Origin: CAXXIC01 sp049315325
Lineage (GTDB): Bacteria; Bacteroidota; Bacteroidia; Bacteroidales; UBA7332
Assembly: GCA_049315325.1 (NCBI GenBank)
Contig: JBMOKJ010000001.1
Span: forward strand, 620,001-684,000
Length of the DNA: 64,000 nt
Direction: 5' to 3'
This document shows, in pieces, positions 29,146 through 38,894 of the stretch. Made by a program: the position numbers and the translations under genes. The number at the start of each line of letters is the position of its first letter. The stretch's first letter is position 1. Under the pieces are notes generated by a model. That model had not been told where the DNA came from. It made no database searches and saw only the letters and a program-made list of their open reading frames with translations.

Positions 29146-30675
29146 ATGTACATTAAATTTAAGTCGCTATCCATTAAATTTAAAACTTTAGTTTTTATCG
29201 TTATCTGCCTCTCGGCTAAAGTAGCTTCTGCTCAGGAAATTTCTCCATCCGACAAGCCGAATAAAACACAACAGTTGCAAATAAAGCGTGCGTATGGCAT
29301 GTTTATGCACTTTGGTATCAATACTTTCTCGGGAGATGAATGGTCTGATGGTACTGTTCCAGTAGATAAATACAATCCGACACAATTAGATTGCGACCAA
29401 TGGGTGCGAGTAGCGCGTGATGCCGGATTTCGCTATGTTTTGCTCATTACCAAACATCACGACGGCTTTTGCTTATGGGATAGCAAATATACCGAATACG
29501 ATGTGGCTTCTACAAAGGTGAAAACAGATATTGTCGCTGAGGTTTCAAAGGCGTGTAAGAAATACGGATTGGAATTTGCAGTTTATTACTCCTTGTGGGA
29601 CAGGCACGAAGTCAGTTTTAAAGACAAAGACCAACAAAAATATGTTGAGTTTATGAAGAATCAGCTAACCGAACTGTTCACAAATTATGGCTCGATTTGC
29701 GAATTGTGGCTCGATGGAGGATGGCAGCGTAAACCAGGAGATTGGGGAATTGATCAAGTCTACAGTTTGGTGAAAAAACTCCAACCTTATTGCGCCGTTT
29801 CGGTTAATCACACCATTGTGAATGTGGAGGGAAAGCGCAATTTTACACAACCAGATTCGATGACTGTGGATAACAAATACTTTTTCCATTATTTTCCAAG
29901 CGATTTCCGACTTTGGGACCCCAAGATTGCTAATAAATTCGACAAAAAACAATATTTACACAACGAAAAATCGTACTATTTACCTTACGAACATACCTTA
30001 TGTTTAAGCCGCCAGTGGACTTGGTTTCAGAAATCAACCCCAGGTTTGGTGCGTGATTTAGATGAAATGGAAGAGCTCTTTTATTGGTGTACCGACAACG
30101 ACAACATGTTGGTAGTGAATGTCCCACCTGACAATACAGGAAGAATAAGAGAGAATGAAGCAAATGCCGTAATTGCATTGGGTAAACGAATTGGCATTCA
30201 AAAAAATAAGCCATTGCCCAAAAATGGACGATTCATATCGCTGAAAGCAGCTACCTCTGCTACTTCTGTACTTGGGGACAAAATAGCACAGTTTGGTTCG
30301 CAATTCGCAGTCGATGGAGGTATGGAAACACGCTGGGCATCTGCAGACACCTTACCAGAGTTGATCATCAACCTGAATAGTTCGGATAAGTTTAACAAAA
30401 TCGCCATCTTCGAATATCAAGATGTGAAGAAATCTACGGAAAAAAATGACATTTTCTCGAATTACAGATTCAATCGCATTCAGTCTTATAATATTGACAT
30501 TTGGAAAAACAATCAATGGCAAACTATTTATACGGACAATCGACCTATGGGTGATTGCAAAGTGATTCGCTTCCCAGTATCCTACCAAACATCAAAAATC
30601 AGGATGAAGGTGACAAAAGCAACTGCGCCGCCTTCGATTTATGAATTTAATGTGATTGATTTCAAAAAGCTTTAA
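29146..30675 (+). CDS. GH29 alpha-L-fucosidase
   Basis: 509 residues with signal peptide ending VASAQ. The catalytic barrel starts GMFMHFGINTFSGDEW and contains LLITKHHDGFCLWDS, the substrate-pocket block, and the nucleophile Asp190 in ELWLDGGW. The C-terminal part (about 355-509) looks like a discoidin/F5-8-type beta-sandwich (FGSQFAVDGGMETRWAS). Length is usual for the family. It removes terminal alpha-L-fucose. It starts 18 bp after the GH128 copy and 21 bp before a sulfatase, so fucose on a sulfated glycan is the natural target; this is inference from context. Confidence 0.92.
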   Translation: MYIKFKSLSIKFKTLVFIVICLSAKVASAQEISPSDKPNKTQQLQIKRAYGMFMHFGINTFSGDEWSDGTVPVDKYNPTQLDCDQWVRVARDAGFRYVLLITKHHDGFCLWDSKYTEYDVASTKVKTDIVAEVSKACKKYGLEFAVYYSLWDRHEVSFKDKDQQKYVEFMKNQLTELFTNYGSICELWLDGGWQRKPGDWGIDQVYSLVKKLQPYCAVSVNHTIVNVEGKRNFTQPDSMTVDNKYFFHYFPSDFRLWDPKIANKFDKKQYLHNEKSYYLPYEHTLCLSRQWTWFQKSTPGLVRDLDEMEELFYWCTDNDNMLVVNVPPDNTGRIRENEANAVIALGKRIGIQKNKPLPKNGRFISLKAATSATSVLGDKIAQFGSQFAVDGGMETRWASADTLPELIINLNSSDKFNKIAIFEYQDVKKSTEKNDIFSNYRFNRIQSYNIDIWKNNQWQTIYTDNRPMGDCKVIRFPVSYQTSKIRMKVTKATAPPSIYEFNVIDFKKL

Positions 30676-30696
30676 TTACTCTCATCAAGATTTGTA

Positions 30697-32232
30697 ATGA
30701 AAAAACGAACAATTTTATCCTACACAAGCCTTTCGATTTTGCCTTTCGCTTTATCTGCGGGAAATGCAAAAGATAAGAAAGAAACTAAACCAAATATTGT
30801 CATCATTTATGCTGACGATTTAGGGTATGGCGACGTGAGTTGTTATGGCTATTCCGCTATCAAAACTCCCAATATTGACAAATTAGCATCCGAAGGAATT
30901 CGATTTACTGATGCCCATTGTACGGCTTCTACAAGTACACCATCGCGCTATTCATTGTTAACGGGAGAATATGCTTGGCGCAGACCAGGTACAGGTATTG
31001 CCGCAGGTGATGCTGCTACTATCATTAAACCTGAACGATATACTTTACCAAAAATGATGCAGCAATCGGGTTACAAAACTGCAGTGGTTGGCAAATGGCA
31101 CTTAGGTTTGGGAGAAACTACATCAGCACAAGATTGGAATGGACACGTAAGCCCAGGACCGCAAGAGTTGGGGTTTGATTATTCCTATATAATGGCTGCA
31201 ACTGGCGATAGAACACCCTGCGTTTTTATGGAAAATGGCAAGGTTTGTAAGCTTGACCCTAAAGATCCTATTCAAGTAAGCTACACCCAAAATTTCCCTG
31301 GTGAACCTACTGGGAAAGATAATCCTGAATTGCTTCGAATGTTGCCATCTCATACACACAATCAAAGTATTGTCAATGGGATTTCTCGTATCGGATATAT
31401 GAAAGGTGGAAAATCAGCCTTGTGGGTAGATGAGAATATCGGTGATAGCATAACTGCAAAAGCGCTTTCTTTTATTGACCAGAATCAAAATCACCCATTC
31501 TTTCTCTATTTTGCGACACAAGATGTGCACGTACCTCGCCTTCCTCATCCACGATTCGTAGGTAAAAGTGGTATGGGTGCCAGAGGTGATGCAATTCTTG
31601 AGTTCGATTGGATTGTCGGTGAAGTGATTGCAAAACTGAAAAAATTGAAACTTGACAACAATACACTTATTCTTCTCTCGAGCGACAATGGTCCAGTGGT
31701 AGACGATGGATACCAAGACAAGGCGGTCGAATTATTAGGAAGCCACAAACCTTGGGGCCCATTTAGAGGAGGGAAATACAGTAATTTTGAGGCTGGAACC
31801 CGCGTGCCACAAATCGTCCGATGGACAGGTCACTTCGCTCCTGCTGTTTCAAGCGCTGCTACGTGTCATGTAGATTGGTACGCTTCATTTGCATCGCTGA
31901 TAAATGCAAAACTACGAGCTGATGAAGCTCCTGATAGTTTTAATAAATTGAAAACATTGCTTGGCAAAAGTAAAGCAAACAGAGAGTATATTGTTGAGCA
32001 AAATATAAATAACAATTTAGCGATTGTTGTAGATGGTTGGAAATACATTGCACCAAGCAATTATTCTTCCTTCAATAAGGATACAAAAACAGAATTAGCG
32101 AATAATCCTAAAGTTCAGCTTTATAATCTAAAAACTGATCCAGGAGAAAAAAATAATATAGCTTCCCAATATCCTGATAAGGTCGTTGAGCTTAAAGATT
32201 TACTTGAAAAAGTGAAGAAATCAGAGAAGTAA
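30697..32232 (+). CDS. Arylsulfatase-family (S1) sulfatase, Ser-type (1)
   Basis: 511 residues with an N-terminal signal (about 1-22). The alkaline-phosphatase-like fold opens with the metal-binding block IVIIYADDLGYGDVSCYG. The catalytic signature is STPSR with Ser80 as the residue converted to formylglycine, so it needs an anaerobic radical SAM maturase (anSME); none is encoded in this window. GKWHLGLG and LLSSDNGPVVDDG are the other conserved blocks (Lys-Trp-His and Asp-Asn metal ligands). It removes sulfate esters from glycans, probably in the periplasm. It sits in a run with the fucosidase and a second sulfatase. Confidence 0.92.
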   Translation: MKKRTILSYTSLSILPFALSAGNAKDKKETKPNIVIIYADDLGYGDVSCYGYSAIKTPNIDKLASEGIRFTDAHCTASTSTPSRYSLLTGEYAWRRPGTGIAAGDAATIIKPERYTLPKMMQQSGYKTAVVGKWHLGLGETTSAQDWNGHVSPGPQELGFDYSYIMAATGDRTPCVFMENGKVCKLDPKDPIQVSYTQNFPGEPTGKDNPELLRMLPSHTHNQSIVNGISRIGYMKGGKSALWVDENIGDSITAKALSFIDQNQNHPFFLYFATQDVHVPRLPHPRFVGKSGMGARGDAILEFDWIVGEVIAKLKKLKLDNNTLILLSSDNGPVVDDGYQDKAVELLGSHKPWGPFRGGKYSNFEAGTRVPQIVRWTGHFAPAVSSAATCHVDWYASFASLINAKLRADEAPDSFNKLKTLLGKSKANREYIVEQNINNNLAIVVDGWKYIAPSNYSSFNKDTKTELANNPKVQLYNLKTDPGEKNNIASQYPDKVVELKDLLEKVKKSEK

Positions 32233-32295
32233 ATTGAACTTCAAGGAAGAAATACATTGAACTGATACAGAGAAGAATAATCTAAAAAAAGCATT

Positions 32296-33870
32296 ATGTC
32301 TTTTATAAAAAAAGTGACCCCTTTTTTAATCGCAGGATTGCCAACTGTGATTTCAACTGCTCAATCAAAGCAAGTCAATATTCTTTTCATTTTGGCAGAT
32401 GATTTAGGTTATACGGATTTGAGTTGTATGGGTAGCAAGTATTACGAAACACCCAACATCGACAAAATAGCCAAAAGTGGAATGGTTTTTTCAAATGGCT
32501 ATGCTGCATGTCAGGTGAGCAGCCCGTCGCGTGCAAGCATACTTACAGGGAAATTCCCCGCTAGGCATGGTATTACCAATTGGATTGGAGAAAAATCAGG
32601 AGTTGCCTGGCGTTCAATGGGTCGTTATTCCATAATATTACCCGCTGAATACGCTGACAATTTATCCAAAGAATATATTACTCTCCCGGAAGCTTTGAAA
32701 GAAGCTGGGTATAAAACTTTCTTTGCAGGCAAATGGCATTTGGGTGAAAAGGGCTCGTGGCCCGAAGACCATGGATTTGACATCAACAAAGGAGGTTGGG
32801 AAGTAGGTGGGCCCAAAGGCGGATATTTTTCTCCTTACGAAAACCCAAATCTTTCGGATGGACCTGATGGCGAAAATTTGGAAATGCGGTTAGCTAAAGA
32901 AACAATAAAATTTATGCAAGAAAACCGCGAAAAACCATTTTTGGCTTATCTTTCATTTTACGCTGTTCACGGACCAATTCAGACTACTAAAGAAAAATGG
33001 GCGAAATATCGGTTAAAAGCTCAAAAAATGGGTATTTCAGATAAAGGATTTGCAATGGAGAGAAACCTACCTTATCGGTTGCATCAAGACAACCCTGTTT
33101 ACGGCGGTTTGGTAGAATCTATGGACGATGCTGTGGGTGTTGTGATGCAAAACCTCAAAAAGTTAGGACTAGATAAAAATACGATTGTTATTTTCACAAG
33201 CGACAATGGCGGTGTCACATCGGGCGATAATTACTCTACAAATAATGCACCTCTTCGTGGCGGTAAAGGTTACCAATGGGAAGGTGGAATACGTGAACCC
33301 TATTTTATTTCGGTACCTTGGATGAAATTGTCTGGTAAAAAAAGCGATACTCCGGTGACAGGAACTGATTTCTATCCGACGATACTCGATTTGGCTGGTC
33401 TTCCTCTAAAACCAGAGCAACACAGTGATGGCGTAAGTCTATTGCCTCTGTTGAAGGGAAAGGAAATCCCTGAAAGAGCACTCATTTGGCATTATCCTCA
33501 TTATGGAAATCAAGGAGGTGATCCAAGTTCTATTATTCGCAGAGGCGACTGGAAATTAATACATTATTACGAGGATGATCATGAAGAGCTTTACAATTTG
33601 AAAACAGATAGGTCTGAAAAAACAGACGTTGCTTCTAGTAATTCAGATGTAGTAAGTCGTTTGCGCAAAGAGTTGTTTGATTATCTGAAAAGCGTAGGTG
33701 CTAAATTCCCTGAGAAAGATCCAAAATACAATGCGGAAGGCGACAAAGAGTATCGGAAAAGTGTAGAAAACAAACTTTGGCCACGACTCGAGAATGAAAG
33801 AAAATCTATGCTATCTCCTGATTTTAAGCCAAATAAAGACTGGTGGGGTAGTCAAATCACCAAAGATTGA
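32296..33870 (+). CDS. Arylsulfatase-family (S1) sulfatase, Ser-type (2)
   Basis: 524 residues with signal peptide (about 1-22, ending TAQS). The metal block is ILFILADDLGYTDLSCMG. The signature is SSPSRASILTG, with Ser75 as the formylglycine precursor. FAGKWHLGEKGSWPEDHGF and FTSDNGGVTSGD are the other active-site blocks. The longer insert NKGGWEVGGPKGGYF differs from sulfatase 1, so the two probably remove sulfate from different positions. The C-terminal sub-domain (YNLKTDRSEKTDVAS) is intact. Confidence 0.92.
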   Translation: MSFIKKVTPFLIAGLPTVISTAQSKQVNILFILADDLGYTDLSCMGSKYYETPNIDKIAKSGMVFSNGYAACQVSSPSRASILTGKFPARHGITNWIGEKSGVAWRSMGRYSIILPAEYADNLSKEYITLPEALKEAGYKTFFAGKWHLGEKGSWPEDHGFDINKGGWEVGGPKGGYFSPYENPNLSDGPDGENLEMRLAKETIKFMQENREKPFLAYLSFYAVHGPIQTTKEKWAKYRLKAQKMGISDKGFAMERNLPYRLHQDNPVYGGLVESMDDAVGVVMQNLKKLGLDKNTIVIFTSDNGGVTSGDNYSTNNAPLRGGKGYQWEGGIREPYFISVPWMKLSGKKSDTPVTGTDFYPTILDLAGLPLKPEQHSDGVSLLPLLKGKEIPERALIWHYPHYGNQGGDPSSIIRRGDWKLIHYYEDDHEELYNLKTDRSEKTDVASSNSDVVSRLRKELFDYLKSVGAKFPEKDPKYNAEGDKEYRKSVENKLWPRLENERKSMLSPDFKPNKDWWGSQITKD

Positions 33871-34016
33871 AAATGGCGATTTCAATCTTCAGAATAGGTT
33901 GATAGATCACTTAAAATCAGAGAATATTTGTGCCAAGCATTTTTGCCAGCTTTACCAAAGCAACAGAAAGTTTGACCTACAAGTTTTATAAGACCATAAT
34001 AAACAATAAATTACAC

Positions 34017-35435
34017 ATGAAAAACAAAACAAATCTATTAATTCTACTCCTCGTATTTTCCAATATCTGCATTAATGCGGAATTAAGAGTCGCTTCAATC
34101 TTGGGAGATAACATGGTTCTTCAACGCAATAGCGAAGTGAAATTATGGGGAACTGCAAATCCTAATGAAACAGTTACTATTCTAGCCAGTTGGACAAAAA
34201 CACGCATTAAAACTACTTCAAATGAAAATGGTCATTGGTTGGTAAAAGTTAAAACTGGCAAAGCTGGAGGTCCTTACGAAATGACTTTTAAAGCGGGCAA
34301 AGAATCTGTCAAGATTACCAATATTTTGTTTGGAGAGGTATGGATTTGCTCCGGTCAATCAAATATGCAAATGCCGGTTGAAGGATTTACAGACCAACCT
34401 ATTAATGGCTCGTTTGATCTATTAATGAATGCCAATAATGACAAGATTAGACTTTTTACTGTTGGACTTCTTTCTATTGATACACCACAAGATACTTGCC
34501 GCGGAAAGTGGTCGATCGCTAATGCTAAAAGCGTGGCTAAATTCAGCGCAGTTGGGTATCTTTATGCCAAACAGCTCTTTCAAGGGTTGAATATTCCTAT
34601 AGGTATGATTTCTACCAATTGGGGTGGTTCAAGAGTGGAGGCTTGGATGGATAAGGAGACTTTATCAAATTACCCTGAAGCTTTGGCTGAAACATCAACT
34701 CCTAAAACCACACCAAATCAACGTGCATCGGCTCTCTATAATGGAATGATCTCTCCAATTCTAAATTATAAAATAAAAGGCGCTATTTGGTATCAAGGTG
34801 AATCTAATGTTACGAATTATAATCAATATGCAGATATGCTGAATAGCATGGTAAGCAATTGGCGAAACAAATTCGATTCAGGGGATTTCCCATTTTATTA
34901 TGTACAAATCACGCCTTTTGCATATGTCAATAGAGGTAATTCGCAGTTGTTGAGGGAACAACAAGTGAAGGCATTATCGATGATCAAAAATTCGGGAATG
35001 GCTTCTACAATTGATCTCGGAAACGAAACATCGATACATCCTTCTGAAAAAGTAACTGTTGGAAAACGTTTAGCGGCGTATGCTTTGGCAGAGACTTATC
35101 AGTTTGAGGGGCTTCCTTATAAAACACCGGAGTACAAAAATGTGGTTTTGAAAGACAGCGTGGCCACTATTCAATTCGAGAATGCTTCTCAAGGTCTCAC
35201 TACGTTTGGCAAAACAATAAATTGCGTTGTAGCAGCTGGTAGCGATAGTGTGTTTTATCCTGCTACAGCAAAAATTATTAGCAAAGGACAACTGAGAGTG
35301 ACATCAGATCGAGTGAAGCATATCATTGCTGTAAGGTACGCGTTTTCAAATTTTCCACGCACTGAAGGTTATTTATACAATACATTGGGTTTGCCAGTAC
35401 CCTCCTTTCGAACAGATAATTGGGTTGTAAAATAA
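34017..35435 (+). CDS. Sialate O-acetylesterase-family esterase (copy B)
   Basis: 472 residues from the ATG at 34017. The frame extends 87 bases upstream, but only this ATG yields a signal peptide (MKNKTNLLILLLVFSNICI, ends NAE). It has the same architecture as the 20534 gene: N-terminal Ig-like sandwich, then an SGNH domain with Ser115 in CSGQSNMQMP, AIWYQGESNV and SIHPSEK. Identity to copy A looks moderate, so it is an old paralogue rather than a recent duplicate. It starts 146 bp after sulfatase 2 and is followed after 17 bp by the broken beta-galactosidase gene. Confidence 0.88.
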   Translation: MKNKTNLLILLLVFSNICINAELRVASILGDNMVLQRNSEVKLWGTANPNETVTILASWTKTRIKTTSNENGHWLVKVKTGKAGGPYEMTFKAGKESVKITNILFGEVWICSGQSNMQMPVEGFTDQPINGSFDLLMNANNDKIRLFTVGLLSIDTPQDTCRGKWSIANAKSVAKFSAVGYLYAKQLFQGLNIPIGMISTNWGGSRVEAWMDKETLSNYPEALAETSTPKTTPNQRASALYNGMISPILNYKIKGAIWYQGESNVTNYNQYADMLNSMVSNWRNKFDSGDFPFYYVQITPFAYVNRGNSQLLREQQVKALSMIKNSGMASTIDLGNETSIHPSEKVTVGKRLAAYALAETYQFEGLPYKTPEYKNVVLKDSVATIQFENASQGLTTFGKTINCVVAAGSDSVFYPATAKIISKGQLRVTSDRVKHIIAVRYAFSNFPRTEGYLYNTLGLPVPSFRTDNWVVK

Positions 35436-35452
35436 CAGGTAAAATTGAAAAC

Positions 35453-36600
35453 ATGATAAAGTCTTCTTCACTTTTGCTTACCCTATTGTTAAGCCTTTTT
35501 GTAAGCTCAACTACCATTGCTCAAACTGCCAATGATTGGGAAAATCCGACCATCTTTCAAATCAATCGGTTGCCCGCACGATCCACTTTTATGAATTATG
35601 CGGATAGAGGTACTGCAATAGCTGATGATTATTCTAAATCGCCATACTATATCTCATTATAAGGCAAATGGAGGTTTAATTGGGTAGGAAAGCCGGCCGA
35701 CCGACCAATTGATTTTTATAAAAATGGGTTCGATGACAGTAAATGGAAATACATCGACGTGCCAGGTAATTGGGAGCTGTTGGGTTATGGCACCCCAATT
35801 TATACGAACATTGAATATCCATTCGAAAAGAATCCCCCATTCATAAATCACAAAGACAATCCTGTAGGATCGTACATCAAAGAGTTTGAGCTTACAACCG
35901 AGTGGCAAAAACGCAAAACATTTCTGCATTTCGAAGCTGGAGTAGCCGCAATGTATATTTGGGTTAATGGTCAAAAAGTGGGGTATTGCGAAGGAACAAA
36001 GAATCCTGCTGAGTTTGATATAACCCCATTTGTGAAGAGCGGACAAAACAAAATTGCCATCGAAGCCTACCGTTGGAGCGACGGTTCGTATTTTTAAGAT
36101 CAAGACTTTTGGCGTTTGTCAGGTTTCGACAGTGGGATTTACGTCTATAGCATTGGCAAAACGCGGGTTACAATATGATAGCTATAGATATCGATTGAAA
36201 ATTATGTAGATCGAAAAGATGGTTCGATGCTTGAAATTTATCAAAGCAAAGTAAAAGGCCAATATGTGCCATAAATTCGCCCTCAAGAGAATGGGAATAA
36301 ACCCGATGTACGTTGGTTGACGCTAACCGACGAGTAGTGTTATGGGCTCAAAGTAGAAGGTCTACAGCCATTAGGCGTAACGGTCTTGAACTATGCCTCA
36401 GAAGATTTTGATCCAGGGTTTACAAAGAAGTTTAGGCACACGAATAATCTTTATCCTCGTAAGGATGTTGTGTTGAACTTAGACCTTATTCAAAGAGGAC
36501 TAGGGGGCACTAACTCGTGGGGGCGCTTCCACTCGACCCATATCAATACAAAAACAAAGACTATCAATTCCGATATAAATTATCGATTATACAGCTGTAG
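35453..36600 (+). pseudogene. GH2 beta-galactosidase remnant with internal deletion
   Basis: The start codon and signal peptide are intact (MIKSSSLLLTLLLSLFVSS, ends TIAQT), and the N-terminal GH2 sugar-binding part reads on (NRLPARSTFMNYAD; FNWVGKPADRPIDFY; VPGNWELLGYGTPIYTN; GYCEGTKNPAEFDIT). Stops interrupt it at 35660-35662 (between SL and GKWRFNW) and 36095-36097 (before DQDFWRLSG). Soon after YVYSIGKTRV the sequence jumps to a C-terminal segment (GQYVP, stop, IRPQENGNKPDVRWLTL, then LGGTNSWG). The roughly 600 residues holding the two catalytic Glu are missing; the junction is near 36170-36230. A base loss around 36517-36524 shifts the tail out of frame; in the shifted frame DPYQYKNKDYQFRYKLS ends at TAG 36598-36600. 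A functional homologue would be about 1000-1050 residues. Confidence 0.9.
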
Positions 36601-36625
36601 AATGTCTTCGAAATTGAATATAATT

Positions 36626-36671
36626 AAAAGTAAAGATGCCAAAAATAATTTTTGGCATCTTTACTTTTTTG
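36626..36671 (+). terminator. Bidirectional terminator between PUL and leucine cluster
   Basis: A perfect 20-bp stem (36626-36645 with 36649-36668) built on AAAAGTAAAGATGCCAAAAA, loop TAA, with T-runs leaving on both strands. It separates the plus-strand GH2 remnant from the minus-strand synthase gene ending at 36686. Confidence 0.85.
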
Positions 36672-36685
36672 TGATTTTATGAGAA

Positions 36686-38203
36686 TTACATCTTCTCAAT
36701 TTTATTCAGCATCTTGATTGTTGCCTTTATTGCAGCTTCAGTTTGGTCGCCGTCTAGACCACGCGTCTTAAACTCTTGTTCGTGATACTCCCATGTTATC
36801 ATGGTTTGTACCAAAGCATCAGTTCGTCCTCCTGGAGGAATGCTCACAGAATAGTTTGTCAACATTGGGAAATCGCGGTGAAGTTGATCTTTGTAGATTT
36901 TTCGCAATGCTTTGACAAAAGCATCGTACTGCCCATCACCTCTAGCCGCTGATTCGTATTTCTGACCGTTTATCTCAATCAACAACGAAGCGATTGGTTT
37001 TAAGCCTTGTGTCAACGAGAGCGAATAATTAAGAATCTGAATCTTGTTCTCAAGTACATCTTGCTTTAATACATCGGAGATGATGTAAGGCAAATCCTCG
37101 GGGGTGACAATCTCTTTCTTATCGCCTAGTTCGATGATTCGTTCAGTCACTTTGCGGATAGACTCTTCGTCGAGATCAATGCCAAGTTCTTGAAGATTTT
37201 TCCGGATGTTGGCTTTGCCCGATGTTTTTCCTAATGCATATTCACGCGTACGACCAAATCGCTCTGGAAGTAACTCGTTGAAATAGAGGTTGTTCTTGCT
37301 ATCACCATCGGCGTGTATACCAGCGCATTGGGTAAATACGTTGGCTCCGATGACTGGTTTGTTCGAGGGAATTCGAACACCTGCATACGACTCAACGATG
37401 CGACTAACATTGTTCACACTCTGCTCGTTGATATTGGTTTCTACACCGAGTTGGTCATGAAGAACTGGAATTACGCTCGAAATTGGTGCGTTACCTGCAC
37501 GCTCACCAAGTCCATTTACAGTTACGTGGATTCCTTTCACACCTGCTTTCACCGCCGAAAATACGTTGGCAGTTGCCAAGTCGTAATCGTTGTGTGCATG
37601 AAAATCGAAATGAACGTTCGGATAGCGTTTAATCATCGTTCGACAGAAGTCAAACGTGTTATACGGATTCAAAATTCCCAGTGTATCAGGAAGCATCACG
37701 CGTTTTAACGCAACGTGTTGGAGTGTATCCATCAATTCGAAAACGTATTCTGGCGAATTGATCATCCCGTTCGACCAATCTTCGAGATAGATGTTTACAT
37801 CAATATCATTTTTGTTAGCTAGAGCGATGGTTGCTTGAATGTCTTTCAAGTGCTCCTGTGGCGTTTTGCGTAGCTGATGCTCACAATGGTTCAACGAGCC
37901 TTTGCAAAGCAGATTGAGCACACGGCAGCCCGCATCTTTCAACCATTGAATAGAGACGCCACCATCTACAAAGCCTAGCACCTCGATTTTATCGAGAAAA
38001 CCACGCTTGGTTGCCCACTCAATCACTCGCGAAACGGCTTGGTATTCACCTTCCGACACGCGTGCCGATGCAATTTCGATGCGATCTACCTTCAACTCTT
38101 CGAGGAGTAGTCGGGCGATGCTTAGTTTTTCCTGCGCTGCAAACGAGACCCCTGAGGTCTGTTCACCATCTCGCAGGGTGGTGTCCATTATCTCTATTTT
38201 CAT
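36686..38203 (-). CDS. 2-isopropylmalate/citramalate synthase paralogue (LeuA-like)
   Basis: 505 residues of the DRE-TIM metallolyase family. It starts MKIEIMDTTLRDGEQTSGV and has the His-x-His metal site in HFDFHAHNDYDLA, the GLGERAGNAPIS glycine loop and a C-terminal regulatory LeuA-dimer-type domain (about 380-505). It differs from the classical LeuA at 40520-42016 (E-I-A-S-A-R instead of the E-A-G-F-P substrate motif), so it may condense acetyl-CoA with pyruvate (citramalate synthase, the pyruvate route to isoleucine) rather than with 2-oxoisovalerate. That split is inference. It is the last gene of the leuA-leuC-leuD cluster; no leuB follows. Confidence 0.88.
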   Translation of the reverse strand: MKIEIMDTTLRDGEQTSGVSFAAQEKLSIARLLLEELKVDRIEIASARVSEGEYQAVSRVIEWATKRGFLDKIEVLGFVDGGVSIQWLKDAGCRVLNLLCKGSLNHCEHQLRKTPQEHLKDIQATIALANKNDIDVNIYLEDWSNGMINSPEYVFELMDTLQHVALKRVMLPDTLGILNPYNTFDFCRTMIKRYPNVHFDFHAHNDYDLATANVFSAVKAGVKGIHVTVNGLGERAGNAPISSVIPVLHDQLGVETNINEQSVNNVSRIVESYAGVRIPSNKPVIGANVFTQCAGIHADGDSKNNLYFNELLPERFGRTREYALGKTSGKANIRKNLQELGIDLDEESIRKVTERIIELGDKKEIVTPEDLPYIISDVLKQDVLENKIQILNYSLSLTQGLKPIASLLIEINGQKYESAARGDGQYDAFVKALRKIYKDQLHRDFPMLTNYSVSIPPGGRTDALVQTMITWEYHEQEFKTRGLDGDQTEAAIKATIKMLNKIEKM

Positions 38204-38234
38204 GATTTAGCTAATTTGCTAATTGTTTAATTTG

Positions 38235-38304
38235 CCAATGTGCCAATTCTTGAATGCGTCAATTTTTGTTGCCTAATTGGCATATTAGTCGCATTGGCAC
38301 ATTG
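38235..38304. repeat. Inverted repeat in the leuD/synthase spacer
   Basis: CAATGTGCCAAT (38235-38246) is exactly complementary to ATTGGCACATTG (38293-38304), in a spacer full of TTTGCTAATT/TTTGCCAATG-like words. It fills most of the 103-bp gap between leuD and the synthase. It has no T-run and looks like a dispersed intergenic repeat or RNA-processing hairpin rather than a terminator. Confidence 0.6.
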
Positions 38305-38306
38305 AT

Positions 38307-38888
38307 TTATTTCACTTCCCAAGCTTCGATTTTGTCTTTGTTGCTGAGCAAAAAGTCGATGTCGTCGAAACCGTTCAGCATGCAACCTTTTTTGTATGAA
38401 TTAATGTCGAACGACTCTTGTTTGCCGTTGGCATTGTTCACGATGGTTTGAGCTTCGAGGTTGACGGTAACGGTCGTTTTTGGATCTGCTTCCATCGACG
38501 CAAACAATTCTGCCAGAAATCCTTCGCTTACAACAACGGGCAAAACACCATTGTTCAACGCATTTCCTTTAAAAATATCTGCGAAAAAGCTCGAAACTAC
38601 TACTTTCAGTCCGTAACCTGCAATCGCCCAAGCAGCGTGCTCGCGGCTCGATCCGCTACCGAAGTTTTTACCTGCTACCAACACCTGACCACTAAAGGTA
38701 GGGTTGTTGAGGATGAACGAAGGAATTGGATTTCCTGCTTTATCGTAGCGCCAGTCGGCAAACAGGTTGTCGCCGAAACCTTCGCGAGTAGTCGCTTTCA
38801 AAAAGCGAGCCGGGATAATTTGATCTGTATCGACGTTCTCTATCGGAAGAGGAATGCAAGTCGATGTTAATGTTGTGAATTTTTCCAT
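38307..38888 (-). CDS. leuD: 3-isopropylmalate dehydratase small subunit
   Basis: 193 residues, normal length. It carries the small-subunit swivelling domain with NVDTDQIIPARFL near the start (about 18-31) and GKNFGSGSSREHAAWAI (about 72-88), which shapes the substrate pocket. With LeuC it isomerises 2-isopropylmalate to 3-isopropylmalate and can do the same for citramalate in the pyruvate route to isoleucine. The 121-bp gap to leuC contains two GC-rich repeat units. Confidence 0.97.
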   Translation of the reverse strand: MEKFTTLTSTCIPLPIENVDTDQIIPARFLKATTREGFGDNLFADWRYDKAGNPIPSFILNNPTFSGQVLVAGKNFGSGSSREHAAWAIAGYGLKVVVSSFFADIFKGNALNNGVLPVVVSEGFLAELFASMEADPKTTVTVNLEAQTIVNNANGKQESFDINSYKKGCMLNGFDDIDFLLSNKDKIEAWEVK

Positions 38889-38894
38889 AATCTA

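Noticed and set aside
35759..36097. Short intact frame inside the GH2 remnant as an independent sugar-binding protein
   Set aside because: It lacks a signal peptide and start context, and is in frame with the broken GH2 N-terminus on both sides.
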